Shown in pieces: positions 21,319 through 28,616 of a DNA stretch of 64,000 nucleotides. The notes beneath the pieces are model-generated. The model saw only the letters and a program-made list of their open reading frames with translations, had not been told where the DNA came from and searched no databases. Each line of letters starts with the position of its first letter. Within the stretch, counting starts at the first letter, position 1. Origin of the DNA: a virus; IMG/VR virus record IMGVR_UViG_3300025112_000005, positions 1 through 64,000 of that record; one strand, given 5' to 3'. Made by a program: the position numbers and the translations under genes.

Positions 21319-22124
21319 GGCGGGAAGACCGAGGCTGGCCCCCCGTCGGTGGCGTGTGGCACCGAGGCACGCAGCAACGCGAGGTGCTGGAGCACGACTG
21401 CGGCGGTGGCCGCGTGCGCTACAAGAGCCTGCACCGGACACGTTGGTGCAAGCTGGGCACGTGGTGGAAATGGGCCGAGAAAGCGGTCGTGGGCGAGGTG
21501 CCTCTGGCACCTGATGAGCCCGTGTTGCTGCGGGACTTGGGGCATGAGCACCGGGGCTTGAGCGGCATCCTTGCGCCCCCCAAACCTCCAGGCCATCCAG
21601 GCGTTGCGCGTCTGGATGGGGCGGCGTTCGACCGTTGGCGGTCCGTGGTTGGTGAGTGCCTTGTGCGTGGCGTGCCCGTTGCGGAAGTGGCGGCGGCGAC
21701 GGGGCTCACGGTGGCGCAGGTCGTCAAGGCCACCAAGGCGCTACGGAAGGCGTTCACGGCGCTGGGGCACGGCGCGCTGGCGCTGCGGCGTGAGGCGCTG
21801 TGGTGGGACGCGGTGCGGCTGGAGGCCACGCTCACGGACCACTTGCTGGCGTGCGTGCCCGGCGAGACGGACGCGCGCGAGGTCGCGGCGCTGGCGAAGG
21901 CACTGCTGGAGGCGCAGAAGCACCGGGCCACGCTCTGCGGGGCGACGGACGCGCCGACGACCCAGGTCAACGTCAACGTGGGCGTGGTCGACCCCGTGCA
22001 GATCGCCGTGCAACGGTTCGGGCTCGACCCCGATCAGCTCGGAGCGCTGGGGGACGGGCTGGCTGGCCAGCTCACAGACCGGGCGCGGGTGGTGCTGGAA
22101 GCTGATTTCGAGGAGGCGGGGTGA
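21315..22124 (+). CDS. HTH-containing protein, candidate terminase small subunit
   Basis: 269 aa, GTG in a GTGA overlap. The N-terminal 70 residues form a basic tryptophan-rich region (RVRYKSLHRTRWCKLGTWWK). The middle has an HTH-like segment (VAEVAAATGLTVAQVVKATK). The end has TTQVNVNVGVVDPVQIAVQR, a strand typical of the oligomerisation ends of small terminases. The large subunit lies 6.8 kb downstream, farther than usual, so the assignment is tentative; a transcription regulator is the alternative. Confidence 0.45.
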   Translation: MRREDRGWPPVGGVWHRGTQQREVLEHDCGGGRVRYKSLHRTRWCKLGTWWKWAEKAVVGEVPLAPDEPVLLRDLGHEHRGLSGILAPPKPPGHPGVARLDGAAFDRWRSVVGECLVRGVPVAEVAAATGLTVAQVVKATKALRKAFTALGHGALALRREALWWDAVRLEATLTDHLLACVPGETDAREVAALAKALLEAQKHRATLCGATDAPTTQVNVNVGVVDPVQIAVQRFGLDPDQLGALGDGLAGQLTDRARVVLEADFEEAG

Positions 22125-22333
22125 TGGGGGACGTAGAGGAGCGCGCGGAGTGCAACGGGTGCGGCGCGGACCTGACCTTCTGCATCTGCATCTTGGCTTC
22201 TTCCATCGCCTTGGTGTGCGACAACTGCGCCCGCTGCTGGTGCGATGAAGAAGGGTGCCGGGAGGCGTCGGGGCTGGCGGACGGGGACGTGGTGTGCTCG
22301 CCGTGCTTCGATGAGGCGATGGGGAAAGGCTGA
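22121..22333 (+). CDS. Cysteine-rich protein carrying half of a dispersed inverted repeat
   Basis: 70 aa with 11 cysteines arranged as CNGC, CIC, CDNC-RCWCDEEGC and CSPC, likely binding two zinc ions. The hydrophobic stretch LTFCICILASSIALVCD is encoded by 22176-22213, which is the reverse complement (37 of 38 bases) of a helix-coding segment in the gene at 27835-28080. So part of this gene may have arisen by inverted duplication. TGATG/GTGA junction upstream. Function unknown. Confidence 0.55.
   Translation: MMGDVEERAECNGCGADLTFCICILASSIALVCDNCARCWCDEEGCREASGLADGDVVCSPCFDEAMGKG
22176..22213. repeat. Left copy of a 38-bp dispersed inverted repeat
   Basis: Matches 28026-28063 in inverted orientation at 37 of 38 bases. 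The two copies lie 5.8 kb apart inside different genes. Chance similarity of this length is not credible. Confidence 0.85.
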
Positions 22334-22378
22334 TGTTTCGGATCAACCGATCGGCGCTGAGGGAAGGGGGCGTGAGAA

Positions 22379-22705
22379 GTGAGCACCATGTCCACGAAGC
22401 TGCGCAGTGAGCGTGCGCGTGCTGAAGGCCGCGCGCGGGAGCTGGACCGGCTGAAGTCGCTTACGGGCGTGTCACGGTGGGACCAGATACATGGGCGCGT
22501 CGCGGAGCTGTTGGCGCCCGCGGTCGAGGTACTGCCCGACGGTGCGCGGTTCACGGGGGCCGATGGCGAGGAGTGGCGTATTCGGTGGTGCGCTGAGCAC
22601 GGCGACTTGAGCTTGCGGGGTGGCATGAAGGTGAGCGCGACGCGACGCGGTGAGCCCGTGTCGTTGTCGGGGGCGTTGTATATGTGGACGCGGGTGGTGA
22701 ACTGA
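22379..22705 (+). CDS. Hypothetical protein, 108 aa
   Basis: GTG start (an ATG three codons later is possible). A basic helical N terminus (LRSERARAEGRARELDRLKS) is followed by a beta-rich domain with GARFTGADGEEWRIRWCAEH. The last codons and stop lie in the first unit of an exact 22-bp tandem repeat. No family recognised. Confidence 0.55.
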   Translation: MSTMSTKLRSERARAEGRARELDRLKSLTGVSRWDQIHGRVAELLAPAVEVLPDGARFTGADGEEWRIRWCAEHGDLSLRGGMKVSATRRGEPVSLSGALYMWTRVVN

Positions 22706-22727
22706 GTGGACGCGGGTGGTGAACTGA
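22684..22727. repeat. Exact 22-bp tandem repeat across a gene boundary
   Basis: GTGGACGCGGGTGGTGAACT followed by GA is repeated at 22684-22705 and 22706-22727. The first copy encodes the end and stop of the upstream gene. The second, one base out of frame, offers a GTG start for the next. Confidence 0.8.
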
Positions 22728-22738
22728 GCAGCAGGCGA

Positions 22739-22939
22739 ATGGCGGTGGCGCGTGGCGCGGTGCACTTGACGCGGCCCGAGGGCGGGGCGCCGTCGGGGTA
22801 TTGCGGCGCGGGCGAGGGCATGTGGACCGACGACCCGCACGAGTGCACGTGCGACGGGTGTCTCTGGTTGTGGTCGAGCAAGAACCCCCCGCAAGAGGTG
22901 GCGAGAGGGCAGCGCGAAGGTGGCGAAGAGGCGGGGTAA
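22739..22939 (+). CDS. Small zinc-site protein, 66 aa
   Basis: HLTRPEGGAPSGYCGAGEGM, then CTCDGCLWLW. This follows a pattern frequent in phages (VHL---G---CG ... v-C--CL), probably one zinc ion. The ATG at 22739 is preferred; a GTG at 22706 inside the 22-bp repeat would add eleven residues. Overlaps the next gene by 20 bases. Confidence 0.55.
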   Translation: MAVARGAVHLTRPEGGAPSGYCGAGEGMWTDDPHECTCDGCLWLWSSKNPPQEVARGQREGGEEAG

Positions 22940-23315
22940 ACGCCCCGGGCGAACGGGCTGCCCTGAGTGCCGGACGGGTGTGCTGTGCGACGACGCACGG
23001 CGGATGTTGCGCGAGCTGGTCGTAGAGGAGGCGGCGCTGGTCGAGCGGGGTCTGATGACGCCGTTTCGAGCGGGCCGGATCCCTGCGCGCCTGGAAGCGC
23101 TGGAGGGCGACGATGCTGCGCGACTTGCTGACGATCTACACGACCCCGAACCCAGCGCTGGCGTCGGATCTGGCGCTGGAGCTGGTGGCGCGGTGGGAGG
23201 ACTCGCTCGCGGGGCGGGTGCTGTGGCGCCTCTTGCACCCGGCGTTTCCGTCCGACGAACCAGACCCACGCGCCGTCGACCTGTTCGGGTGGGACCTGGG
23301 GACGATGTGCCGTGA
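22920..23315 (+). CDS. Hypothetical protein, long overlap with next gene
   Basis: 131 aa from GTG. The first 65 residues look real: basic start MAKRRGKRPGRTGCPECRTG and a helical part (VVEEAALVERGLMTPFRAGR). The last 65 are glycine/alanine/arginine-rich and lie over the Coq4-like gene in another frame, so they may be low-complexity read-through. Either a truly overlapping gene pair or a gene whose true end was lost by frameshift near 23110. Confidence 0.4.
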   Translation: MAKRRGKRPGRTGCPECRTGVLCDDARRMLRELVVEEAALVERGLMTPFRAGRIPARLEALEGDDAARLADDLHDPEPSAGVGSGAGAGGAVGGLARGAGAVAPLAPGVSVRRTRPTRRRPVRVGPGDDVP

Positions 23316-23553
23316 TCCGTGGGCACGGTACTCGATGCGGTTGCACGACGCGGCGCACGTGGCGCTGGGGTACGCACCGACGCCGGAGGGCGAGGCGGAG
23401 CTGGCCGCGTATCTGCTGGCCAATGGCGTGTTTGACCCCGCTTACCTGGGCGTTCTCCCGTACGCTGTTCAGCACGGCGTGAGCCCGCGGCGAATGCTGC
23501 GCGCGGCGCGGCGCGGTTGGCGTGAGCCTAGTGTGATCGGGCGGGTGCTGTAG
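23113..23553 (+). CDS. Coq4-like protein (HDxxHx11E motif)
   Basis: 146 aa, ATG with GGAGGGCGACG before it. Residues SMRLHDAAHVALGYAPTPEG then E contain exactly H-D-x2-H-x11-E, the metal-binding signature of Coq4, a ubiquinone-biosynthesis scaffold/decarboxylase. The surrounding helices fit that all-helical fold. Phages have no quinone pathway, so the role here is unknown and the motif may mark only a shared fold. Identified by motif only. Confidence 0.5.
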   Translation: MLRDLLTIYTTPNPALASDLALELVARWEDSLAGRVLWRLLHPAFPSDEPDPRAVDLFGWDLGTMCRDPWARYSMRLHDAAHVALGYAPTPEGEAELAAYLLANGVFDPAYLGVLPYAVQHGVSPRRMLRAARRGWREPSVIGRVL

Positions 23554-23556
23554 GAC

Positions 23557-24102
23557 TTGATCTACTTGCTGGAGTACCTGCTGGCGGGGCGCGTGGTCCG
23601 GCTGGGGAGGTTGGGCGTGTTCCGGTTCCAAGGAGGCCAGCTCCAGCGGCGTGCGCTGATTCTTAACCCGGACGCCGCGGGCGTGTGGGTCTCTGCGGAG
23701 ACGCTCCCGATGGTGGCGTTCCTTCGAGCGCTGGAGACGCGGCGCCAGCCCGGGGGCGAGCCCGAGCAGCGCAGGCGGCGGGTGATCGTGGAGACGCCGT
23801 ACAGGGGCGATGTGGCGCGGAACATGCGTTATCTGCGAGACGCGCAGCGTGATTGTATCGGGCGTGGAGAAGCCCCGTTTGCGAGCCACCGGATGTACAC
23901 CGACGCGCTGGACGACGACGACCCCGTGGAACGCGACCTGGGCGTGGCGCTGGGGTTCGAGTGGGGGCTGGTGGCCCACGCCACGGTCGCGTACACGGAC
24001 CTGGGCATCAGCACGGGCATGGGCTTGGGTATCGCGCACGCGAGGATGGCGGGGCGACCCGTGGAACTGCGTTCCTTGCCGGGCTGGGCGAGTGACGCGT
24101 AA
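23557..24102 (+). CDS. SLOG/DUF7768-like nucleotide-binding domain protein
   Basis: 181 aa, TTG start. Residues about 70-175 read VIVETPYRGDVARNMRYLRD, then an acidic loop DDDDPVERDLG, ATVAYTDLG, STGMGLGIAHA and GRPVELRSL. This order (vY-s-Pyrgd--N, peer-lg, S-GM--ei--A) is that of DUF7768/YspA-type Rossmann folds related to nucleoside deoxyribosyltransferases. Such domains bind or process nucleotides, including signalling ones. Substrate unknown. The N-terminal 60 residues are extra. Confidence 0.5.
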   Translation: MIYLLEYLLAGRVVRLGRLGVFRFQGGQLQRRALILNPDAAGVWVSAETLPMVAFLRALETRRQPGGEPEQRRRRVIVETPYRGDVARNMRYLRDAQRDCIGRGEAPFASHRMYTDALDDDDPVERDLGVALGFEWGLVAHATVAYTDLGISTGMGLGIAHARMAGRPVELRSLPGWASDA

Positions 24103-24129
24103 CCTGGGTCGAATCGGCGGAGGACCAGC

Positions 24130-27100
24130 ATGTTGACGATGGCGAGCGTGGCGCGGTTGGCGAAGGCGAAGGGCAAGGACTACCGCGAGCGCGAAGCGGC
24201 GGGCCAAACGACCCTCTTCGGCGGCGGCGCCAGTGACGCGGACAGCGGTCACAGGCCCCGACGGCGTCGTCCCCGGGGGCCGGGCGCTGAGGCGGAACGC
24301 AATCACGCACTTCGCTCGCAGCATCACCGGAAGAGGGCGGAGGATCACCAGCATCGACGCACGCCGGGGGCGCCGGGGGCGCAGGAGCACGCACAGGCGA
24401 TCATGGCGCACAACAACGCGGCGGACGCACACAACGCGGCGCGGACGGCGCACGCGGAGGGCCGACCCGGGGCAGAAGCAGCCGCGGAGCGAGCGAACGA
24501 CCGGACACGAGACGCGGAAGCCGCATCTATCAGGGCGAGGAGCAAGGAAACCCCTCGCCACACGGGGCGCCACGGTGAGGAGGGGGGCCGAGGTAGTGGC
24601 CGGATCCGCGACGCGCTGGACCCCGGCGGGCGAGCGCCTGCCCCGCGTGATCCGGTGTCTGACCACCAGATCGGACGCAGGGCCGCGCACCACGCAGACG
24701 CAGCAGCCGCACACCGCGCCGTGGCAGCAGGACGCCCGTCCGACGCGAAGCAACACCGCGCCGCGGCAGACGCGCACGAGAACGCGTCTGTGCTACATGC
24801 GGCAGGGCACGCCGACGCAGGCCGGGCGAGCGTTGAAGCGCTGGCGGCCAGCGATGCCGTTGCGGGTGGACGCGGTGCCACGAGCAGCGGCGATGATGCC
24901 CGGGACCGGCGCGAGGGGGAGGCCCGCGGGCGCGTCGCCCAGGCGAAGGCGAAGCTGGACGCGGCGAAGAAGAAGGCCGGCGACAAGCCCCCGAGCGGCT
25001 ACTACCCCGCGAAGCGCTCCAAGAAGGGCGGCTTTACGGACGGCAAGGGCAACTACTGGTACCCCGGCAAGGGCGCGAAGCCCGCGGGGGCTCACGACGG
25101 CGAGCACGGCAAGGACGCGGCGCTGGCGCACCACGACGAGCGCCGGGCGCACCACGACGAGATGGCGCTGGAGCACAAGAAGGCGGCGGCTGATCCCTAC
25201 CGGACGATGGAGAGCCGGGGGAAGCACGCGGACGCAGAGCGCAAGCACCACCACGCAGCGGTACACCACGGCGCGGCGCACGCAGACATCCGCGCGGGGC
25301 GCGTGGAGCCGAGCGACCCCAAGAGACACGACACCCTGGCGGGGACCACATCCGAGTGGGCCGACGACCACGACCGGGCGCAGTGGAACGACGAAGATGC
25401 GCACCACCACGACGAAGCGGCGCGGCACCGGGCGAAGGCGGCCGAGCTGGGCGGCCACGGGCCGGAGACCCGGGCGCATCTGAACGCGGCGGACGCGCAC
25501 GAAGAGGCGCACCGGCACGGGCGGGGCAGCATCGACACCCGAGCCCGCGACGTGTTCAGCGAGCGGGCCAACAAGGCGGGGGAGAAGGCCACGGCCGCGA
25601 GCAAGGCGGCGCGCAAGAAGGCCACGAGCAAGCCCCATACGCGTCACTCGTTCAATGAGGCGTTGAAGGGGCGAGACCGCAAGGGGCGCGCGGAGCTGTG
25701 GCACGAAGTGCTGGAGGGCGCGGGACTGACGGGGAGCGACCAGCCCAACTGGAACAGCCTCGGCAGCATCGAGACGCTACGTGCGACCCTCGCCCGGCGC
25801 GAGGGCTGGGAGGAGGGCCGCAAGAAGATGGCGGCGCTGGACGCGGAGCTGAAGAAGCGCGGGATGTTGCCCCTCACCGACGACGAGATGATGGACCGCG
25901 AAGCAGCGCGCATGGACGCGGAGGGCGTGCCCCACCCGCGTGACGCCCTGGACGCGCACACGGCGTACAAGAAGACCAAGGGTGCACTGGGTACGGATCT
26001 GGTCGAGTACCTGGAGATGAACGCATACAAGGTGCCCCCCGGGGCGCACGACCTGACGTCGTTGACGGACAAGGAACTGCGCAAGCTCAAGGGGCAGGTG
26101 TGGAACGCGCTGAACGCCCCTGGACACGGCCATGCGTCGGTTCGCACACGGCGGCAGGCGCGGAAGGCGGCGAGCGCCCTGAGCGCGGAGGCGGATCGGC
26201 GTCTCAACGAGGGACACAAGGACAAGGCGGATCGGCGCAAGACCGGCGGCTTCGGCTCCCAGGCCGAGGTAGACGCGGCGTTTGAGGGCGGCGACCCGAT
26301 GGGGCTGGACCCCAACGCGGCGGCCAGTGCGTCCATGAAGCAGAAGCCCGGCGCGGTGAAGCAGGCTGCGGCGGCGAGCGTCAGCGCGCGGACGGAGAAG
26401 GACACGCCGAAGCCGGGGAGCCACGCTGCATTGGTCGCGGCGGGGAAGGCGGCTCTGGAGCGTGCGGACCACCCGCAACACAAGGTGCCGAAGGCCCTGC
26501 TGAACCGGGGCGGGCGCCTGGGACGTGAGCGGGGCATCAAGGAGGCGGCGGAGAGCTGGTACAAGCACCCGGGCCACAGCGGGATGCCGGCGCGGCACGA
26601 GGTGATCAAGCAGGTGCAGAAGGACCGGCAGCGGTGGCACGAGGACGGCGGTGGCAAGGGGTCGAGTAAGGTCGCGGACTTGGCGCCGAGCTACCTGCAC
26701 GAGTACGCGAAGCACGCGGCGTCTCAGTACGGGGACACGCCGCAGGCGGCCCCCGACCCCCAGGAACACGGGCTGTCGGGTGGGGAGGCGGCGGATCTGG
26801 TCAGCCGCTTCACGAAGCTCATGGGCACGCCCGAGGAGCCCACGAGCTGGTCCGGCGACCACGGAGGTGCGCAGATGCCCGCTGAGCACGGGCACGGCGA
26901 GGACTTCCACAGGCGGCTGATGACCGAGGCGCGCACAAACGCGGCGTCGTCCCGTTCGGGTATCCACAACAGCGCCCACCTGCACCGCATCGTCCAGCAG
27001 GCGGACCAGCACGTGGCCGACTTCGCGGAGAGCAAGAGCAGTCACCGTAGCGGCGGTGCTGTGGCGACGTACCACCCCGACGAAGAGCAGCACTGGGGCA

Positions 27101-27225
27101 CGGCGATGGCTGCGCTCCAGAACGCGCACGGCGATACGCACCGCTTCGAGGCGAAGCGCCGCAAGACGGACAACCAGATGGTGATTCGGGCTCACCGGAA
27201 GTCGGGGAAGAGCCCAAAAGCGTAG
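24130..27225 (+). CDS. Giant His/Ala-rich polyvalent-type protein, 1031 aa
   Basis: Starts with MLTMASVARLAKAKGKDYRE, followed by a clamp-motif-like AGQTTLFGG (Q26-F30). A long histidine/alanine-rich helical region runs to about residue 490, with many DAHNAA-like heptads, probably coiled. It holds a tag GYYPAKRSKKGGFTDGKGNY then WYPG at about 288-312; the same tag opens the giant proteins at 38.2 and 46.6 kb. The second half is helical and charged with no recognised enzyme. It sits just before the lysis-like and terminase genes. Interpreted as an injected internal protein of the polyvalent class; that is inference. Confidence 0.6.
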   Translation: MLTMASVARLAKAKGKDYREREAAGQTTLFGGGASDADSGHRPRRRRPRGPGAEAERNHALRSQHHRKRAEDHQHRRTPGAPGAQEHAQAIMAHNNAADAHNAARTAHAEGRPGAEAAAERANDRTRDAEAASIRARSKETPRHTGRHGEEGGRGSGRIRDALDPGGRAPAPRDPVSDHQIGRRAAHHADAAAAHRAVAAGRPSDAKQHRAAADAHENASVLHAAGHADAGRASVEALAASDAVAGGRGATSSGDDARDRREGEARGRVAQAKAKLDAAKKKAGDKPPSGYYPAKRSKKGGFTDGKGNYWYPGKGAKPAGAHDGEHGKDAALAHHDERRAHHDEMALEHKKAAADPYRTMESRGKHADAERKHHHAAVHHGAAHADIRAGRVEPSDPKRHDTLAGTTSEWADDHDRAQWNDEDAHHHDEAARHRAKAAELGGHGPETRAHLNAADAHEEAHRHGRGSIDTRARDVFSERANKAGEKATAASKAARKKATSKPHTRHSFNEALKGRDRKGRAELWHEVLEGAGLTGSDQPNWNSLGSIETLRATLARREGWEEGRKKMAALDAELKKRGMLPLTDDEMMDREAARMDAEGVPHPRDALDAHTAYKKTKGALGTDLVEYLEMNAYKVPPGAHDLTSLTDKELRKLKGQVWNALNAPGHGHASVRTRRQARKAASALSAEADRRLNEGHKDKADRRKTGGFGSQAEVDAAFEGGDPMGLDPNAAASASMKQKPGAVKQAAAASVSARTEKDTPKPGSHAALVAAGKAALERADHPQHKVPKALLNRGGRLGRERGIKEAAESWYKHPGHSGMPARHEVIKQVQKDRQRWHEDGGGKGSSKVADLAPSYLHEYAKHAASQYGDTPQAAPDPQEHGLSGGEAADLVSRFTKLMGTPEEPTSWSGDHGGAQMPAEHGHGEDFHRRLMTEARTNAASSRSGIHNSAHLHRIVQQADQHVADFAESKSSHRSGGAVATYHPDEEQHWGTAMAALQNAHGDTHRFEAKRRKTDNQMVIRAHRKSGKSPKA

Positions 27226-27257
27226 CCCCGGCGAGCACCGGGGACCACGTCGAGACC

Positions 27258-27614
27258 GTGCAGGCGGCATTCAAGGCGCACCGGGTCAACCGTTCGCAGG
27301 CGTCGCGTCTCCTCGCGTTCTTGCACGGAGAGGCCAGCATCGGCGAGGGCGAAGGGGACGCGACTGTGCGCGCGTTGAAAAGCCGCGGGCTGATTGAGAA
27401 CACGGCATGGAGACAGGAGCCGGGGGAGTACGGCTACCAGCACGCACAGCTCACGGCCAAGGGGCGCGAGCTGGCGCGCGCGTTGGCCCACGCAGGCGTT
27501 TCGGATGCGGGCGCGGCTGAGCTGTTGAGCGCGCGAGTAGTGCAGGGACGCCCCGCACCTCCGACACGCCGCTGGCGCGAGGGGCTGGAGAAAGACAGAA
27601 AGCGGAAGCCATGA
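27258..27614 (+). CDS. Winged-helix-like hypothetical protein, 118 aa
   Basis: GTG start. RSQASRLLAFLHGEASIGEG then GDATVRALKSRGLIEN and HAQLTAKGRELARAL follows the MarR/winged-helix pattern: helix, HTH, wing, then LT-kGrelA. It could be a small DNA-binding regulator of the late genes. ATGA overlap downstream. Confidence 0.5.
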   Translation: MQAAFKAHRVNRSQASRLLAFLHGEASIGEGEGDATVRALKSRGLIENTAWRQEPGEYGYQHAQLTAKGRELARALAHAGVSDAGAAELLSARVVQGRPAPPTRRWREGLEKDRKRKP

Positions 27615-27838
27615 GCGACGACGGTGAGCACAAGACGGTCAGCATGAAACTGGCGATGTCCGTCCTGACCACGCTACTGGCGGTCATTGGCGGGCTGACC
27701 ACGGTCACGCTGGACAAGGCCACCCAGGCGGCCGAGGCCCGCGCGGAGAACGCCGTGATGACCACCCAGGTGAAGGCGTGCGGTGACGTAATGTCCCGCT
27801 CGGAGAAGCTGCTGGCGGCATTGGAGGCGAGCCGATGA
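27611..27838 (+). CDS. Small membrane protein with coiled tail (holin/spanin candidate)
   Basis: 75 aa; residues about 14-34 (LAMSVLTTLLAVIGGLTTVT) are one transmembrane helix. It is followed by a helical tail (KATQAAEARAENAVMTTQVK). Single-pass proteins of this form near phage lysis genes are often holins or inner-membrane spanins. ATGA overlaps link it to both neighbours. Confidence 0.5.
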   Translation: MSDDGEHKTVSMKLAMSVLTTLLAVIGGLTTVTLDKATQAAEARAENAVMTTQVKACGDVMSRSEKLLAALEASR

Positions 27839-28080
27839 ACACCCCGATCATTTTGGTGGCGGCGGCGGCGTTGACTGCGCTCGTGTTCCTGGCCGCCCCT
27901 GACGGCGCGGTGCCCGATGCAGGCAAAGACGCCGGCAAGGACGCAGGCGCCCCTGTGGCGGACGCGCACGCCCCAGCGCCCCCGACACCCCCCGAGGCGG
28001 TGCAGAAGGCGGCTGAGGAGCTACGCAAGGCGATGGAAGAGGCCAAGATGCAGATGCAGAAGGCCGGGCCGAAGCGCTAG
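27835..28080 (+). CDS. Small exported or anchored protein (spanin-like candidate)
   Basis: 81 aa. A hydrophobic N terminus (PIILVAAAALTALVFLA) is followed by an Asp/Gly/Lys repeat (DAGKDAGKDAG), a proline-rich linker and a C-terminal helix RKAMEEAKMQMQKAGPKR. TM, flexible linker and coiled end fit a spanin or stalk protein, but there is no lipobox cysteine. The helix is encoded by 28026-28063, the partner of the inverted repeat at 22176-22213. It converges with the leftward ORF ending at 28077. Confidence 0.5.
   Translation: MNTPIILVAAAALTALVFLAAPDGAVPDAGKDAGKDAGAPVADAHAPAPPTPPEAVQKAAEELRKAMEEAKMQMQKAGPKR
28026..28063. repeat. Right copy of the 38-bp dispersed inverted repeat
   Basis: Inverted match to 22176-22213 (37 of 38). 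In this copy the sequence encodes a natural amphipathic helix, so this is probably the original and the left one the derived copy. Confidence 0.85.
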
Positions 28081-28355
28081 ACTCCCGAGCACCCCGGGCG
28101 CAGAACGTCGACCAGGAGCAGCACCCGACGTGAGCAGGGGTGATCCGGGTCGGCGCGTGCGGCGGCTTCCACGCCGTCGAGGTACCAGCACTGGACGGGG
28201 TACCCAGCGCGCGCCATCCTACGCAGCCCCGCGGCGACTTGCCGTAAATCGAACCCTTGAGCGTTGCCCGTGCCCATGCGCAGAGCGTACCCCTCGCGTG
28301 ACCCATTCGCCGAGTGGCTGGCGATGTCTACATGCTCGTTTGACCATGTAGACAT
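28077..28355 (-). CDS. Leftward hypothetical protein inside the rightward block, 92 aa
   Basis: MSTWSNEHVDIASHSANGSR starts a frame with a sound C-terminal part (LRRMARAGYPVQCWYLDGVE, AARADPDHPCSRR and VLLLVDVLRPG). It would be the only leftward gene between 17 and 64 kb. A weak GGCGGGAA site precedes the ATG; a shorter start at 28277 gives 66 aa. The start codon lies inside a perfect 11-bp palindrome arm. No family recognised; a shadow ORF cannot be excluded. Confidence 0.4.
   Translation of the reverse strand: MSTWSNEHVDIASHSANGSREGYALRMGTGNAQGFDLRQVAAGLRRMARAGYPVQCWYLDGVEAAARADPDHPCSRRVLLLVDVLRPGCSGV
28324..28355. repeat. Perfect inverted repeat with 11-bp arms
   Basis: ATGTCTACATG, ten bases, CATGTAGACAT. 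The right part contains TTGACCATGTAG (28340-28351), found again at 28500-28511. The dyad covers the start codon of the leftward ORF, so an operator or RNA hairpin are both possible. Confidence 0.7.
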
Positions 28356-28616
28356 TTCCCGCCACCCTCGTGGGGCTGCGTGCTCGTGCGCCCCGGCGCC
28401 CGTGGTTCGATTCCACGGGCTGGCTCCTCCGCTTAGTTCGGAGCTGCCCCCGTCCCGGGGTACCGGAGGCGGGGAACGCGGGCACGCAGCGTCAACACCT
28501 TGACCATGTAGCGGCAACCGGGCAGGATCAGGCCCTGCCGGCTTTATCCGCTCGCGCGAGCCCGCGTCAATCAACGGACGCTGGTAGGGTGGGCGGCTCA
28601 ACCACCGGAGGCTTAT
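28356..28616. promoter_or_regulatory. Non-coding control region before the late genes
   Basis: About 260 bases with no convincing gene. It holds a stem-loop resembling a tRNA T-arm (28401-28417), a GC stem CCCC-GTCCC-GGGG near 28450, a rightward TTGACC-N17-CAGGAT promoter candidate (28500-28528), and directly after it a hairpin GGGCAGG-ATCAGG-CCCTGCC. It most likely controls the terminase unit. Confidence 0.5.
28500..28528 (+). promoter_or_regulatory. Late promoter candidate
   Basis: TTGACC, 17 bases, CAGGAT. The -35 and the following ATGTAGCGGCAACC match the element at 16754 (TTGACCAAGTAACGCAACC). The -10 is poor, so an activator would be needed. Confidence 0.4.

Noticed and set aside
22333-22410. 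25-codon ORF in a TGATG junction (MFRINRSALREGGVRSEHHV...)
   Set aside because: Overlaps the start of the better-supported 108-aa gene and has no clear composition signal.
22072-24777. Very long leftward open frame (901 codons)
   Set aside because: Composition is arginine/proline-rich without domains and it lies opposite several well-supported rightward genes. A typical GC-rich shadow frame.
28401-28424. tRNA gene or att site: CGTGG-TTCGATT-CCACG looks like a tRNA T-arm
   Set aside because: No matching acceptor strand, D-arm or 7-base anticodon loop can be placed upstream, and no integrase is near. GGTTCGAT also occurs by chance in the neighbouring coding sequence (near 28250 on the other strand). 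Kept only as a stem-loop.
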